Shown: positions 35,096-44,827 of the stretch, piece after piece
How the letters are laid out: the number at the start of each line of letters is the position of its first letter
How positions within the stretch are numbered: position 1 is the stretch's first letter
Assembly (NCBI GenBank): GCA_963578105.1
Contig: CAUZBP010000019.1
Location: 3,572-67,571, forward strand
Reading direction: 5' to 3'
DNA from: GCA-2718815 sp963578105
GTDB lineage: Bacteria > Planctomycetota > Planctomycetia > Pirellulales > Pirellulaceae
Length of the DNA stretch: 64,000 nucleotides
Translations under genes and position numbers: made by a program
The notes under the pieces: generated by a model
What the model was told of the DNA's origin: nothing
What the model saw: the letters and a program-made list of their open reading frames with translations, nothing else
Database searches by the model: none

Positions 35096-37846
35096 ATGAA
35101 AACCAACCGAAAGTGCCCCATGACCTCAACGAAGACGGATCTGACGGCGGGAGAAATCCAACCTGTCCCAGTCGATGACAAATCGCCAGAAACAGTGGAT
35201 GTCGATCCTGTAGAAACCAAGGAATGGCTTGACTCGCTGACCTATGTATTGGAAAGCCAGGGACGGGAACGGGCCGCGTTTTTACTAGCTGCCCTGCAGC
35301 AAAAGGCGCATCGCGAAGGCGTCGAAGTTCCTCCCCAGGCAACCACCCCCTACATCAACACGATTCCACCAGATCGCCAGTTGCCCTACCCGGGGAATCG
35401 TGAACTGGAACGCAGAATCAAGAGCATCATACGCTGGAACGCGATGGCGATGGTGACTCGCGCAAATCGCGAGTCGGAAGGAATTGGCGGGCATATATCG
35501 TCTTACGCGTCGGCGGCAACTCTCTATGAAGTTGGCTTCAATCATTTTTTTCGCGGCCGCGGAAACGGTTATGAAGGCGACGTCATCTACTTCCAGGGAC
35601 ACACGTCTCCTGGGATGTACGCTCGCGCCTATCTCGAAGGGCGTCTCTGCGAACAAGATTTAAAGAATTTTCGTCGTGAGATGGAACCCAAAGGGGGACT
35701 TTCCTCCTACCCACACCCCTGGCTCATGCCTGGTTTCTGGGAATTCCCCACGGTGTCGATGGGTCTGGCTCCCATCATGGCAATCTATCAGGCGCGATTT
35801 AATGAATACCTTGCGGACCGGGGCATGAAGGACACCAAATCCTGTCGTGTCTGGGCATTTCTTGGTGATGGTGAATGCGACGAACCGGAAACGTTGGGGG
35901 CCATCACCCTCGCTGCGCGGGAACGGCTTGACAATCTTGTGTTTGTCATTAACTGCAATTTACAGCGACTGGACGGTCCTGTTCGCGGGAACGGAAAAAT
36001 CATTCAAGAGTTGGAAGGCATCTTCCGTGGAGCTGGCTGGAACGTGCTCAAAGTCATCTGGGGTGACGACTGGGACCAGCTGCTAGATAACGACCACCAC
36101 GGCCTGTTAGCCAAGCGGATGGGTGAAGTTATTGACGGTCAATATCAGAAGTACACCTGCATGCCCGGCGCCTACATTCGTGAACATTTTTTCGGGAAGT
36201 ACCCCGAGTTACTTGAAATGGTAAAAGGATTCTCAGACGAGCGGCTCGAAAAAATGCGGCGTGGCGGACATGACCCGGAAAAAGTTTTTGCCGCATACCA
36301 AGCAGCTATTGAAACAAAAGGGCGGCCAACCGTGATTCTCGCAAAAACGATCAAAGGCTACGGTCTTGGCGAGACGGGGGAAGGCCGCAACGTGACGCAC
36401 CAGCAAAAAAAACTCAACGAAGATGAACTACGTGATTTCCGCAATCGATTCGGCATTCCAATTTCGGACGAGGACGTGGCCCATGCACCATTCTATCGCC
36501 CTCCCGAAGGCACGGCTGAAATGCAGTACCTTCGCCAGCGACGCAAGGACCTAGGCGGTTTTATGCCTCTTCGCGCCACCCATCACCCCAAAATGGACAT
36601 CCCTGGCCTGGAGGATTACAACGAGTTTCTCGTCGGCAGTAAAGGAAAAAAGATGTCGACGACCATGGGGTTCGTGCGTTTGTTGAGCAAGCTCTGCCGC
36701 GATCAACAAATCGGAAAGCACGTCGTTCCAATTGTGCCGGACGAGTCACGAACCTTCGGGATGGAGGGCATGTTTCGACAAATTGGCATCTATGCCCACA
36801 TGGGACAACTTTACGAGCCAGTCGATTCAGAACAGCTTCTTTTCTACAAAGAAGCTCAGGATGGTCAGATTCTGGAAGAAGGGATCACAGAAGCGGGATC
36901 GATGGCTTCGTTCATCGCCGCCGGAACGTCTTACAGTCAACATGGCGTCAGCATGATCCCTTTTTTCATCTATTATTCGATGTTTGGTTTCCAACGCATC
37001 GGAGACCTGATCTGGGCTGCTGCCGATTCCCGGGCCAAAGGATTCATGATTGGTGGAACTGCGGGCAGGACAACTCTAGCGGGCGAAGGCCTACAACATC
37101 AGGATGGCCATAGCCTCCTGAACGCCATCGCCTTTCCAACGGTTCGTGCCTACGATCCAGCATACGTTTACGAGCTGGCCGTCATCGTGTTCGACGGAAT
37201 GAAGCGGTTATACGCTCAAGGTGAGACGGCCATTTATTACATTACGGTTGAGAACGAAAACTACGAGATGCCAGTGATGCCGGACGGCGTTGAAGAAGGA
37301 ATTCTGCAGGGTATCTACGAAGTTTCCAGCTTGGATGCCGGCAAGGCGTCAAAACACGTTCAGCTATTCGGAAGTGGTCCAATCCTGTCCTGTACCCTAG
37401 AGGCCCAGCAGATATTGGGCGAACAGTTCGACGTGTCCAGTAAAGTCTGGAGTGTTACCAGTTACAACGAATTGCGACGAGCTGCGCAATCATGTGAACG
37501 TTGGAATCGACTTCACCCGACATCCACACCCAAAAAGAGTTATTTGGAAACCGTCCTGGATGGCCAACCGGGACCTTTCATCGCTGCCTCCGATTACGTA
37601 CGGGCGGTCGCCGAGCAAATCAGTCCCTGGATACCCGGCGGTCTGTACGCCCTGGGAACCGATGGCATGGGAAGAAGCGATACCCGTAAGTCCCTGCGGC
37701 GTCATTTCGAAGTCGATGCCCAGTCGATCACTGTCGCTGCACTGTACCAACTCCACCGAGGTGGGCATCTGGAAGCTAACCAGGTCCAGCAAGCCCTTCA
37801 ACAACTGAATATCGACCCTGACAAAATCGACCCTTTGTATGCCTGA
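35096..37846 (+). CDS. aceE: Pyruvate dehydrogenase E1, homodimeric type
   Basis: Thiamine-diphosphate enzyme that decarboxylates pyruvate and acetylates the lipoyl group of E2. At 916 residues it is the single-chain AceE type of proteobacteria, not the E1-alpha/beta pair. IGGHISSYASAATLYEVGFN lies near the N-terminus. The thiamine-diphosphate motif is FLGDGECDEPE and ends at FVINCNLQRLDGPVRGNG. KTIKGYGLGETGEGRNVTHQ and the C-terminal LGTDGMGRSDTR are characteristic. Two ATGs (35096 and 35120) are possible; neither has a clear ribosome binding site. aceF follows after 233 bp. Confidence 0.95.
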   Translation: MKTNRKCPMTSTKTDLTAGEIQPVPVDDKSPETVDVDPVETKEWLDSLTYVLESQGRERAAFLLAALQQKAHREGVEVPPQATTPYINTIPPDRQLPYPGNRELERRIKSIIRWNAMAMVTRANRESEGIGGHISSYASAATLYEVGFNHFFRGRGNGYEGDVIYFQGHTSPGMYARAYLEGRLCEQDLKNFRREMEPKGGLSSYPHPWLMPGFWEFPTVSMGLAPIMAIYQARFNEYLADRGMKDTKSCRVWAFLGDGECDEPETLGAITLAARERLDNLVFVINCNLQRLDGPVRGNGKIIQELEGIFRGAGWNVLKVIWGDDWDQLLDNDHHGLLAKRMGEVIDGQYQKYTCMPGAYIREHFFGKYPELLEMVKGFSDERLEKMRRGGHDPEKVFAAYQAAIETKGRPTVILAKTIKGYGLGETGEGRNVTHQQKKLNEDELRDFRNRFGIPISDEDVAHAPFYRPPEGTAEMQYLRQRRKDLGGFMPLRATHHPKMDIPGLEDYNEFLVGSKGKKMSTTMGFVRLLSKLCRDQQIGKHVVPIVPDESRTFGMEGMFRQIGIYAHMGQLYEPVDSEQLLFYKEAQDGQILEEGITEAGSMASFIAAGTSYSQHGVSMIPFFIYYSMFGFQRIGDLIWAAADSRAKGFMIGGTAGRTTLAGEGLQHQDGHSLLNAIAFPTVRAYDPAYVYELAVIVFDGMKRLYAQGETAIYYITVENENYEMPVMPDGVEEGILQGIYEVSSLDAGKASKHVQLFGSGPILSCTLEAQQILGEQFDVSSKVWSVTSYNELRRAAQSCERWNRLHPTSTPKKSYLETVLDGQPGPFIAASDYVRAVAEQISPWIPGGLYALGTDGMGRSDTRKSLRRHFEVDAQSITVAALYQLHRGGHLEANQVQQALQQLNIDPDKIDPLYA

Positions 37847-38079
37847 TACGGAGTCACAATCGCCCTGAATGGCGTTTCCTTTCGTCTTGCCCCGTTTTTT
37901 AATCTCTGAAGCTTTGCGAGAATGCTACTTTTTGACAATCCCCGTAGACATTAAAAATCGGAGCAGGCAAGCCGCATCAGGCACAGACAGATAGCTATAA
38001 TAATAAATGCTGGACAGCGGACTCTGGATTCCTGACTCCCTGTTCATCATTCGACTCTTCAACCTTGGCGAGGAACAAC

Positions 38080-39390
38080 ATGTCAATCGAAGTGAAATTG
38101 CCCGATTTGGGAGATGGTATTGAATCTGGCGACGTCTTGGAAATTCTGGTAAAGGTTGGAGATCAAATCACGGTAGAACAGAGCATCATTGAACTGGAAA
38201 CGGACAAAGCGACGGTCGAGGTACCAAGCCCCCAGGCAGGAAAAGTGTCTCAGGTGCATGTCAGTCCGGGGGAATCGATCCCTATTGGCGGACTGCTCCT
38301 TTCCTTAGAAGCAGTTCAGACGGGTGCGCCAACGGCAGATCCTCCCAGCCGCGCAGAGACGGTGAGTTCAGCATCTGCGGCCACGCCTGACAATTCTGCG
38401 TCCATTTCCGAACCAGAGCCCGCTGTTCCCCCATCCCAGTCCTTGCAACCCACGTCCCCCGACTTTGCATCCGGCGACGACATCTCTCCTGCAGGACCAG
38501 CCATCCGACGGTTTGCTCGTGAAGTGGGTGTCGATTTAGATCATGTCCGAGGAACCGGTGAAGGTGGCCGGATTACCCGTGAAGATGTGCTGGAAGTAGT
38601 ACGACAGACCAACCAGACGATCCAATCGCAAACGCCGGCAGTCGCCGCTAATGGCACGGTCGATACGGAGGAGCATGACGCGTGGGGACCAGTTCGTTAT
38701 GTGCGTCTGACAAACATCCGTAAGACAATTGCCAGAAAAATGCACGAGTCCTGGTCCACGATTCCGCGAGTCACAAATTTCGATGATGCCGATGTGACCC
38801 AACTCGAAGAGATGCGCCAATCAGCCAAAAACGACCACGCCCAGGTGGGGATCAAGCTCACAACGATGCCGTTTGTCGTCAAGGCTGTGGCAATGGCCTT
38901 GAAGGCCCATCCTGAAATAAATGCTTCACTGGATCTCGATAACGAGCGGATCGTCTACAAAGAATACGTTAACGTCGGAATCGCTGTTGACACCGACCGA
39001 GGCCTTGTAGTTCCTTCGTTGCGAAATGCCGACCGGCAGGCAGTACCCGATCTGGCACGCTCCCTGGCCGAATTAGCAACCAAGTGTCGAACAGGCAACT
39101 TCACCGTGGAAGACCTGCGTGGCGGCACGTTTACGATCAGCAACCTGGGCGCAATTGGTGGCAGCTACTCGACACCCATCATTAATCCGCCCGAAGTGGC
39201 GATCCTACTGGTCGGGCGTGCACGACAAATGCCCGTCGTGTCTGGTGACAGTCAGATACAAATCCGACTCATGATGCCACTGAGTTTGTCATACGACCAC
39301 CGGCTCGTCGACGGCGCCATCGCTGCACGATTTCTGAACGAAGTCATCGAGTATCTTGAATCGCCGAGCCGAACTCTTTTAGCCCCTTAG
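38080..39390 (+). CDS. aceF: Dihydrolipoyl acetyltransferase (E2)
   Basis: Core of the pyruvate dehydrogenase complex; transfers the acetyl group to coenzyme A. Order of domains: one lipoyl domain (residues 1-75, Lys43 in ELETDKATVEVP), a linker rich in Pro, Ala and Ser, a subunit-binding domain (PAIRRFAREVGVDLDHV then GTGEGGRITREDV), and the catalytic domain from about 210. SYDHRLVDGA near the end holds the active-site His and Asp. 436 residues with only one lipoyl domain. The ATG at 38080 is preferred to a TTG at 38065. A TATAAT at 37996-38001 hints at its own promoter. Confidence 0.94.
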   Translation: MSIEVKLPDLGDGIESGDVLEILVKVGDQITVEQSIIELETDKATVEVPSPQAGKVSQVHVSPGESIPIGGLLLSLEAVQTGAPTADPPSRAETVSSASAATPDNSASISEPEPAVPPSQSLQPTSPDFASGDDISPAGPAIRRFAREVGVDLDHVRGTGEGGRITREDVLEVVRQTNQTIQSQTPAVAANGTVDTEEHDAWGPVRYVRLTNIRKTIARKMHESWSTIPRVTNFDDADVTQLEEMRQSAKNDHAQVGIKLTTMPFVVKAVAMALKAHPEINASLDLDNERIVYKEYVNVGIAVDTDRGLVVPSLRNADRQAVPDLARSLAELATKCRTGNFTVEDLRGGTFTISNLGAIGGSYSTPIINPPEVAILLVGRARQMPVVSGDSQIQIRLMMPLSLSYDHRLVDGAIAARFLNEVIEYLESPSRTLLAP

Positions 39391-39415
39391 ACTGTTTAAT
39401 CTGGATTCAAAAACT

Positions 39416-39446
39416 ACCGGAACCCCGCGCATTACGAAGTTCCGGT
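39416..39446. terminator. Hairpin between convergent genes
   Basis: ACCGGAAC (39416-39423) and GTTCCGGT (39439-39446) form a perfect 8-bp stem with a 15-nt loop. It lies 25 nt after the aceF stop, in the gap shared with the convergent secreted-protein gene. No T-run follows, so terminator function is only suggested by position. Confidence 0.35.
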
Positions 39447-39604
39447 TACCAGGGTGCCGCGCCCACCCCCCGGGGCGGACGCGGTGAATTTCAGAGTTCC
39501 AACACCACGCCTGCCCGGGCTGAGAGTGCGACACCTCAGGTGAACACACAGCATGTCGGCACAACCGGCCGAACCCGGCGTTTGCAGCGACGGGTACGGT
39601 CTGG

Positions 39605-40567
39605 TTAAGGTTCAATGTAATACACCGCTGAGTCGTCGATGATCCAAGGTGTTGACCATGTTTTACCATTATCGCCGTTACAAACGTTGAAAAAGAATGT
39701 CTTGAAACGCTCACAACGGAATCCGTAAGGATACTGTGAAGTGAGATGATCTTCTTCGGTCAAATCGTCAACACCCTCGCTTGCGTAATAGTGAACCTGT
39801 CCATCCGGGGTAAATGACATCCCGAAAGTCCACCAGCCTGTTTGCGTGATATCAGGACCCTTGAAGTCTCGACCGTATCGGTCCGAACGGATGCTCAGAT
39901 ACGCCGTATCATAATCAAGACGAGATCTTTCTTTGTTTTTAAAGTTGATGAACATCCCGGGCCAATAGGTTTCGCGTTCCGAACCAGCAGTAGAAAACAA
40001 GCCCCGCGAACCAGTGTTGGTCGTCTCCACAGCGGCACGAATCGCAAACGTCGGTCCACGCCGGTTCTCCCACTCTTCAACAGGGGGCATAAACACCCGC
40101 ACGACAAAATTGGGAGTTTGGTGCACAGGAAGAGCCCCCCCCAGGCGCGAACGAACGTTGCAGATAAAGTCGTCCTGCTGCAGTTGATAACTGGCTAAGC
40201 GGGGGATTCCGGTCTGCCGTGATCGAAGTAAGAGTGCTCCCTTACTTCCTGGTATCCCGTTTTCGGGAGTTGCGACCCGGCGGACGACATCAGGCTGTCC
40301 CCGCTTGACCCCTTCATACCAGCGACCATTTTTCGAACGCCCTCCGGGGCCGCGAGTTCTTTCGTCAAGATTCTTCGAACTCTTGGGAAGGTTGTACCGA
40401 AAACTCCACTCTTCATCTTCAAAATTATCGCCCACCTTCGGGATACTGAAACCCGTGCCGGGAACCACCGGTTCCGCTTGAGAGAATCCGCCTGCGATGG
40501 ACAGTGCCAGGAAGGTTAACAGGGTGTGCCAGCAGATGCCGGTTGAAATGATATAGTGTTTTTGCAT
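39605..40567 (-). CDS. Secreted protein of unknown family
   Basis: A 320-residue protein with a Sec signal peptide (HTLLTFLALSIAGGFSQAEP, cleavage near residue 30). The mature part is rich in aromatic residues and glycine with alternating hydrophobics, and reads as a beta-sandwich. Stretches such as FVVRVFMPPVEEWENR, GWWTFGMSFTPDGQVHYYAS and WIIDDSAVYYIEP suggest a concanavalin-like fold. I do not recognise a named family. The start is ATG 40567, where the signal peptide begins; the open frame continues upstream without signal. Convergent with aceF. Confidence 0.6.
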   Translation of the reverse strand: MQKHYIISTGICWHTLLTFLALSIAGGFSQAEPVVPGTGFSIPKVGDNFEDEEWSFRYNLPKSSKNLDERTRGPGGRSKNGRWYEGVKRGQPDVVRRVATPENGIPGSKGALLLRSRQTGIPRLASYQLQQDDFICNVRSRLGGALPVHQTPNFVVRVFMPPVEEWENRRGPTFAIRAAVETTNTGSRGLFSTAGSERETYWPGMFINFKNKERSRLDYDTAYLSIRSDRYGRDFKGPDITQTGWWTFGMSFTPDGQVHYYASEGVDDLTEEDHLTSQYPYGFRCERFKTFFFNVCNGDNGKTWSTPWIIDDSAVYYIEP

Positions 40568-41117
40568 GGGTGGCTTTCTGTATTGTTCAGGAAAAGGTTG
40601 GAACTTGGGATTTTCTAAAACAGGTGGGCAGGAAATTTCGGCAGTTGCCCGGCCGGACGGCTCCAAGCTGTGCTTTCGCTGTGAATGAGCTTCTCAACGT
40701 AGTCGTGGAACAAACGAGCTACTCTCACTATTTCAGGAAAACGCTCGATCCCAAAGCACCGTGAACCCGTCAGGCCATGCTCGCCAGACTGTCTGCCCCG
40801 TCAAGAGCGTGTCGTCGGGAAGGCGCACAGCGCCCCCCGTTCAGTATCGTCACTCAGCAAGATGGCAATTGATTCAATTTGTGTCGCCGGGATTCGAGAG
40901 GACGCCGCTTTGCTGTTCTGTTTCTCGGGCAACCATCCCGACTATCAAACAGATAACCACTTATCCGGCGAGCAAAACATCGTCAGCACTTCTCTTGACC
41001 ATGCGAATCATGGAAAAGATGCGCATTTCCGGCACCTGATCAATCCTCTTAATCGTGACAGGGCTTTTAACAACATTAACCGCGCAGGTTTGGCGCAGTG
41101 TCTCGGCAAGTTCATTT
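40568..41117. other. Gap without recognisable gene
   Basis: This 550-bp gap holds the upstream region of the secreted-protein gene and the downstream side of the DUF2007 gene. Open frames in it (for example 40761-41039) show no family features. A tiny GGCGC/GCGCC stem with loop ACA lies at 40822-40834. Nothing else stands out. Confidence 0.4.
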
Positions 41118-41621
41118 TCAATCCCGGAAACCGGCCTTGGAGTCCACTGATTTTCGGCCACGATCAGACGTTCGCCGCAAATCCTCTCGAATTTCCGTCG
41201 CGTGATCCTTGGTCCGAAACCAGCGGAACGACAATGACAACAGAACAAGAACAACCAATGCGTATGCCAGCGCCTCAACTTGTCGTGTACCGATCCACAC
41301 CAGAAAACAGAGCAATCCACCCAGAATCTCAATCTGCCAACCGAAATTTCCCTGAAAGCCGGTTGTGTCGTCCAATGAACTGATGGCCACAGAAGATGTA
41401 GTCCCGGCAAGCAACCTTTGAGCATCTTCCATCTGCTGCAACGGAACTAAAACGGCAACGTCAGTGGAAGTTTCGACACGGATACCCGTCGTAAAACCGC
41501 CGGTCGTCACGGCTTGAATTCCCAATTCGCGCAACGAATTGGCAATCACTTCCGCTTCGAATTCTGAAGAAACGGCAGTCAGAACGACTGGGCTGGCGGG
41601 GTCGCCGGAATCGAGGGACAT
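41118..41621 (-). CDS. DUF2007 domain membrane protein
   Basis: A 167-residue protein whose first 75 residues fit the DUF2007 'putative signal transducing protein' pattern: VVLTAVSSEFEAEVIANSL, a short loop, then VLVPLQQMEDAQRLL. Two hydrophobic helices follow at about residues 95-111 and 115-135, then a basic cytoplasmic tail. The family function is not known. The start at 41621 (ATG) is the first in the frame. It stands alone, with gaps of several hundred bases on each side. Confidence 0.7.
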   Translation of the reverse strand: MSLDSGDPASPVVLTAVSSEFEAEVIANSLRELGIQAVTTGGFTTGIRVETSTDVAVLVPLQQMEDAQRLLAGTTSSVAISSLDDTTGFQGNFGWQIEILGGLLCFLVWIGTRQVEALAYALVVLVLLSLSFRWFRTKDHATEIREDLRRTSDRGRKSVDSKAGFRD

Positions 41622-41995
41622 TGTTCAGTCCGTTCAAAATTGTGCTCAAGGAAACCTCCCGGTTCCACTGCACACCAGTATACTCAGAAAATCCTTTCGC
41701 GTGGTTTAGGCGCCCCCTCACTAAAAAGAAGGGCAAGGACAAACGCCTGCAGGAAATCGAAAATGATTGCAAGCGCTCTTGCAACAGTCACGCCCCCGCT
41801 GTCTCGGTTTTTTCTGATAAACAAACTTCCCCCATGGACACCCGACGGGATTCCTGGAAACGTGGCTGACAAAGCGGTCCGAGAAAATGGACCCGCGCGC
41901 GGCACACTCGGCACGACAACGAAGCGTGATGAACGCTCACTGTGAGCCGTACTGGACCGACGACGAAAGGTCTTCGTGAAGCTTGGCCCTCCCCA
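41622..41995. other. Gap without recognisable gene
   Basis: The 374 bp between the DUF2007 gene and the exported flavodoxin contain only short frames in both directions with no family features. No clear promoter or terminator was found. Confidence 0.4.
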
Positions 41996-42637
41996 TCAGG
42001 AACCGGCCATCTTTCTGGAAAGGCGCGCCACCCGTTCACCAATACGATGGGCGCTGTCGAGTTCTACCTCACCAACCCCCCAATCGATGGGTCCAGTCAA
42101 GGCACCGGCACCCAATTCGGCCCATTTGTCATCACCCTCTGCGTCGCTGTAGAGCGGACCACCTACCACCATCCGGTTGTTGATCATGAACAGCAGCAGC
42201 GATACCACAACGTGCTCCTTGCCTCCCATTTGACCACCGCCGGTGGCAAAAGCACCACCCACTTTGTCAGTCAGGTCGACTTTCATCTTCCAACTCCAGT
42301 CGTCAATGGCCATCTTCATCTTGCCGGGGAGATTGGCAAAGTAAGTCGGGGAACCCAGCACGATGCCATCTGCGGCGTTAAGATCGTCTTTGGTAACCTC
42401 TTCGACCTTCTTGATCACGGTCTTTACGCCCGGTACACGGGACGAACCCTTCGCGACGGCCTCTGCCATACGTTCCGTGTTTCCACTACGCGAGTAGTAG
42501 GCAACCAGCACACAAACGGTTTGTTGCCCTTTCTCTCCGGGTGAACGGTCGGATTCGGCCCACGCATCACCGACCACCCAAACATTTTGAACGATGAGAA
42601 CGGCTGCCAGTACCAGTAAAGGATGTTCTTCTTTCAT
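41996..42637 (-). CDS. Exported flavodoxin-family protein
   Basis: A 213-residue flavodoxin/WrbA-like protein. The FMN phosphate-binding loop is VAYYSRSGNTERMAEAV (residues about 45-61). ADGIVLGSPTYFANLPGKMK and GGAFATGGGQMGGKE are the next two FMN-contacting loops, as in NAD(P)H:quinone oxidoreductases of this fold. The unusual feature is an N-terminal hydrophobic stretch (LLVLAAVLIVQNVWVVGDAWA) ending in an AWA|E-type cleavage site, which predicts export. Flavodoxins are normally cytoplasmic. The ATG at 42637 is the only start that includes this segment. Confidence 0.82.
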   Translation of the reverse strand: MKEEHPLLVLAAVLIVQNVWVVGDAWAESDRSPGEKGQQTVCVLVAYYSRSGNTERMAEAVAKGSSRVPGVKTVIKKVEEVTKDDLNAADGIVLGSPTYFANLPGKMKMAIDDWSWKMKVDLTDKVGGAFATGGGQMGGKEHVVVSLLLFMINNRMVVGGPLYSDAEGDDKWAELGAGALTGPIDWGVGEVELDSAHRIGERVARLSRKMAGS

Positions 42638-42728
42638 GACGCTTGATGGTCCCCTTACAAACCCAGCAGAAGTTGGGAAAACTCGTCAGACAGATTCGGA
42701 ACAATCTTCAACGACAATGCTTAGCAAC

Positions 42729-43688
42729 TTATCTAAACCAATAGTCGTCGCTGATGAATTCCCCGTCTTTTCTCGAGGATAACTGCTTTAACAGTTTCAC
42801 ATGTACCAAATCAATAATGAAGCGCACCGAACCGTCGCAGAGAGCAAATTGGGACCCACCTTCGTGGTAACTAGCATACGACGTTTTTAAACTACCTGTC
42901 ACATTGAGCGGCGGATTCGGTTGCCTATTTCCAACTCTAAACAAGGCGAGACTGTCGTCCGTAGTTCCGTAGTTGGCGTTGGCGCGGCCATAGAGAGTGG
43001 GGTCCCAGCGAAAGTTCTTTGTGTTAGATCTTATGCCGCGATAATGGATCGTTTCACCGAGCAGGAGCGTGTTGGAGACACCGTCGGGGATGTTCGCTAT
43101 TCGAACAGGATCATCCTGCATCAGGATTCCGCTTCGATTTTGATTTGAGTTATAAACCGGGCTTTTATAACTGGTGGGATTATCTCCTCCATTTCCAACA
43201 TAATTGGAGAGTGCCATACCCGGATTCGAAATTGAAAACGATTCCGACCCCTGACCGATGGAAACCCCGTCAGGCGGAATCATGGTAGCGGAGGGACAAG
43301 TAAAATCGCTGTTGGGAACCCGAACCAAGTTTATGTTGACTGGACTGGCTAACGGAAACGTCATATCCAGTTCATCGTAAAGGGCCGACTGCTCCATTTG
43401 CGGTAAAATCATGGCCGACCAACCCCAGCCGGAAGCACGATCTACTGGTTTTGTGGAATCAGTTTCACCTCGAAACCACTGTCCCGGAGGAAATTTCAAC
43501 TGGAATTCGTGATAGTTGTGCAGGGCGAGAGCAATCTGTTTTACATTGTTACCACAATGAATGCGTCGACCTGCTTCGCGAGCCAGTAACACAGCCGGTA
43601 ACAGGAGCGCAATCAGAATGGCAATGATGGCAATCACCACCAGAAGTTCAACCAGCGTGAATGCAGTTTGGCAACGACGCCGAACCAT
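42729..43688 (-). CDS. DUF1559 prepilin-like secreted protein
   Basis: A 319-residue protein of the DUF1559 family, abundant in Planctomycetes. A short basic leader ends before FTLVELLVVIAIIAILIALL, a class III (type IV pilin-like) signal cut before the Phe. GRRIHCGNNVKQIALALHNYHE is the conserved continuation. The C-terminal H-x9-DG motif is read as HEGGSQFALCDG. The role is unknown; pseudopilin-like assembly on the surface is often suggested. GAGG precedes the ATG at suitable spacing. A carboxypeptidase-like lipoprotein gene lies upstream in the same direction. Confidence 0.95.
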   Translation of the reverse strand: MVRRRCQTAFTLVELLVVIAIIAILIALLLPAVLLAREAGRRIHCGNNVKQIALALHNYHEFQLKFPPGQWFRGETDSTKPVDRASGWGWSAMILPQMEQSALYDELDMTFPLASPVNINLVRVPNSDFTCPSATMIPPDGVSIGQGSESFSISNPGMALSNYVGNGGDNPTSYKSPVYNSNQNRSGILMQDDPVRIANIPDGVSNTLLLGETIHYRGIRSNTKNFRWDPTLYGRANANYGTTDDSLALFRVGNRQPNPPLNVTGSLKTSYASYHEGGSQFALCDGSVRFIIDLVHVKLLKQLSSRKDGEFISDDYWFR

Positions 43689-43957
43689 AAATTGATCCTC
43701 AAAGCGAATAGGATAAGGACAATAAATCAGGGAAAATAATGTTTGGGATGGGCGTTCCGTCTTCAGGAGGTCACGGCGTCAGCAGTCCATGAAGTCTGAT
43801 CGCCACACTAACCCCGGGCTCGACAACAAAATCCAATAGTGCGGCAGGCTTTCCTCAACCATTGCAGCGCCAGTTGCACCATTCTCGCCAGAGTCTCGCC
43901 AGAGCACCCACTACGCTCATTCTATCGTCAAACGGTATAGAACTCCATAACGTCGGG

Positions 43958-44365
43958 CTAAGGTTCGTCACTCATCAAAAAAAAATCAATAAGATTCGTT
44001 CCGGATTCAACGGTACGGACTTCATTACTATATTTTTCGGGGACCAGTTCCGGTGAATAGCGATCCTCACCGTTTTCGTCACGTTCGTCCAGCACGTCAG
44101 CAGTGCTGATGAGAACTTTGTTTTCACCGATCCAGGCTCCATCGCGATCACGAGCACATTGCATGTCATATTTGCCTTCCTCGTCCGTCCATCCAAAGGA
44201 GTTGCGACCTTCGCCATCGGTCGGAATAAACTCAATGACCGCATTGGGCAAAGGTTCGCCATCTAAGGTCACCGTGCCATAGACTTTGCCCACTTCCGAG
44301 TTTCCACACCCGGACAGCATAAGAACTAGTACGGAGCACAGCAAATATGACAAGTGACGTCCCAT
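43958..44365 (-). CDS. Carboxypeptidase-regulatory-like lipoprotein
   Basis: A 135-residue lipoprotein. The signal peptide ends in the lipobox LSGC at about residue 20. The mature part starts with VYGTVTLDGEPLPNAVIEFIP, the typical strand pattern of a carboxypeptidase D regulatory-like (transthyretin-type) domain. In Planctomycetes such lipoproteins are often encoded next to DUF1559 proteins, as here. Function unknown; a surface or envelope binding role is plausible. The ATG at 44365 gives a proper lipoprotein signal; the frame's upstream extension of 19 residues does not. Confidence 0.8.
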   Translation of the reverse strand: MGRHLSYLLCSVLVLMLSGCGNSEVGKVYGTVTLDGEPLPNAVIEFIPTDGEGRNSFGWTDEEGKYDMQCARDRDGAWIGENKVLISTADVLDERDENGEDRYSPELVPEKYSNEVRTVESGTNLIDFFLMSDEP

Positions 44366-44827
44366 AGTTTTTCCTTGGCCGGATTCCTTCTGTTTCAAAA
44401 ACTTCACTCGCAGTCTGTACATTCACCCTTTCCTGCTAATCGGTGTGACGAACACTGAAAGGAAGAAGGGGTCTGCAGCTTGAACAACCCGACATCCACC
44501 GGCAACTTCCGCCACGAAACTACCCCAACAGTGATCCAACGCTCTCGATCTGACACTTCATACTTCTCCTCAGTTCCTCTGACTCAAACACATTGGTCAG
44601 CTGCAGTACAGTGTCGAAACGTGCTGCTCGGACACTCTGCTTCAACACCAACGGTCTCACCAAGGCCGGGAAAGAGAGTGGACGACAGCCGGTTCGTCCA
44701 TGATCATCCATTGTTTCCTTGTTCCAGGCAGGTGCAACTGACGGCCAAAGTGTTTTTCTTATGTGATCAACAACGATCGTTTTCCCGGGCCAGCTATTAA
44801 ACTCCTCCACGTTCGACGTTTCCGAAA
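44366..44827. other. Gap without recognisable gene
   Basis: The 462 bp between the lipoprotein and oxygenase genes hold a 96-codon - frame (44520-44810) and a 106-codon + frame, neither with recognisable features. The right end is close to the AT-rich segment. Nothing else is seen. Confidence 0.4.
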
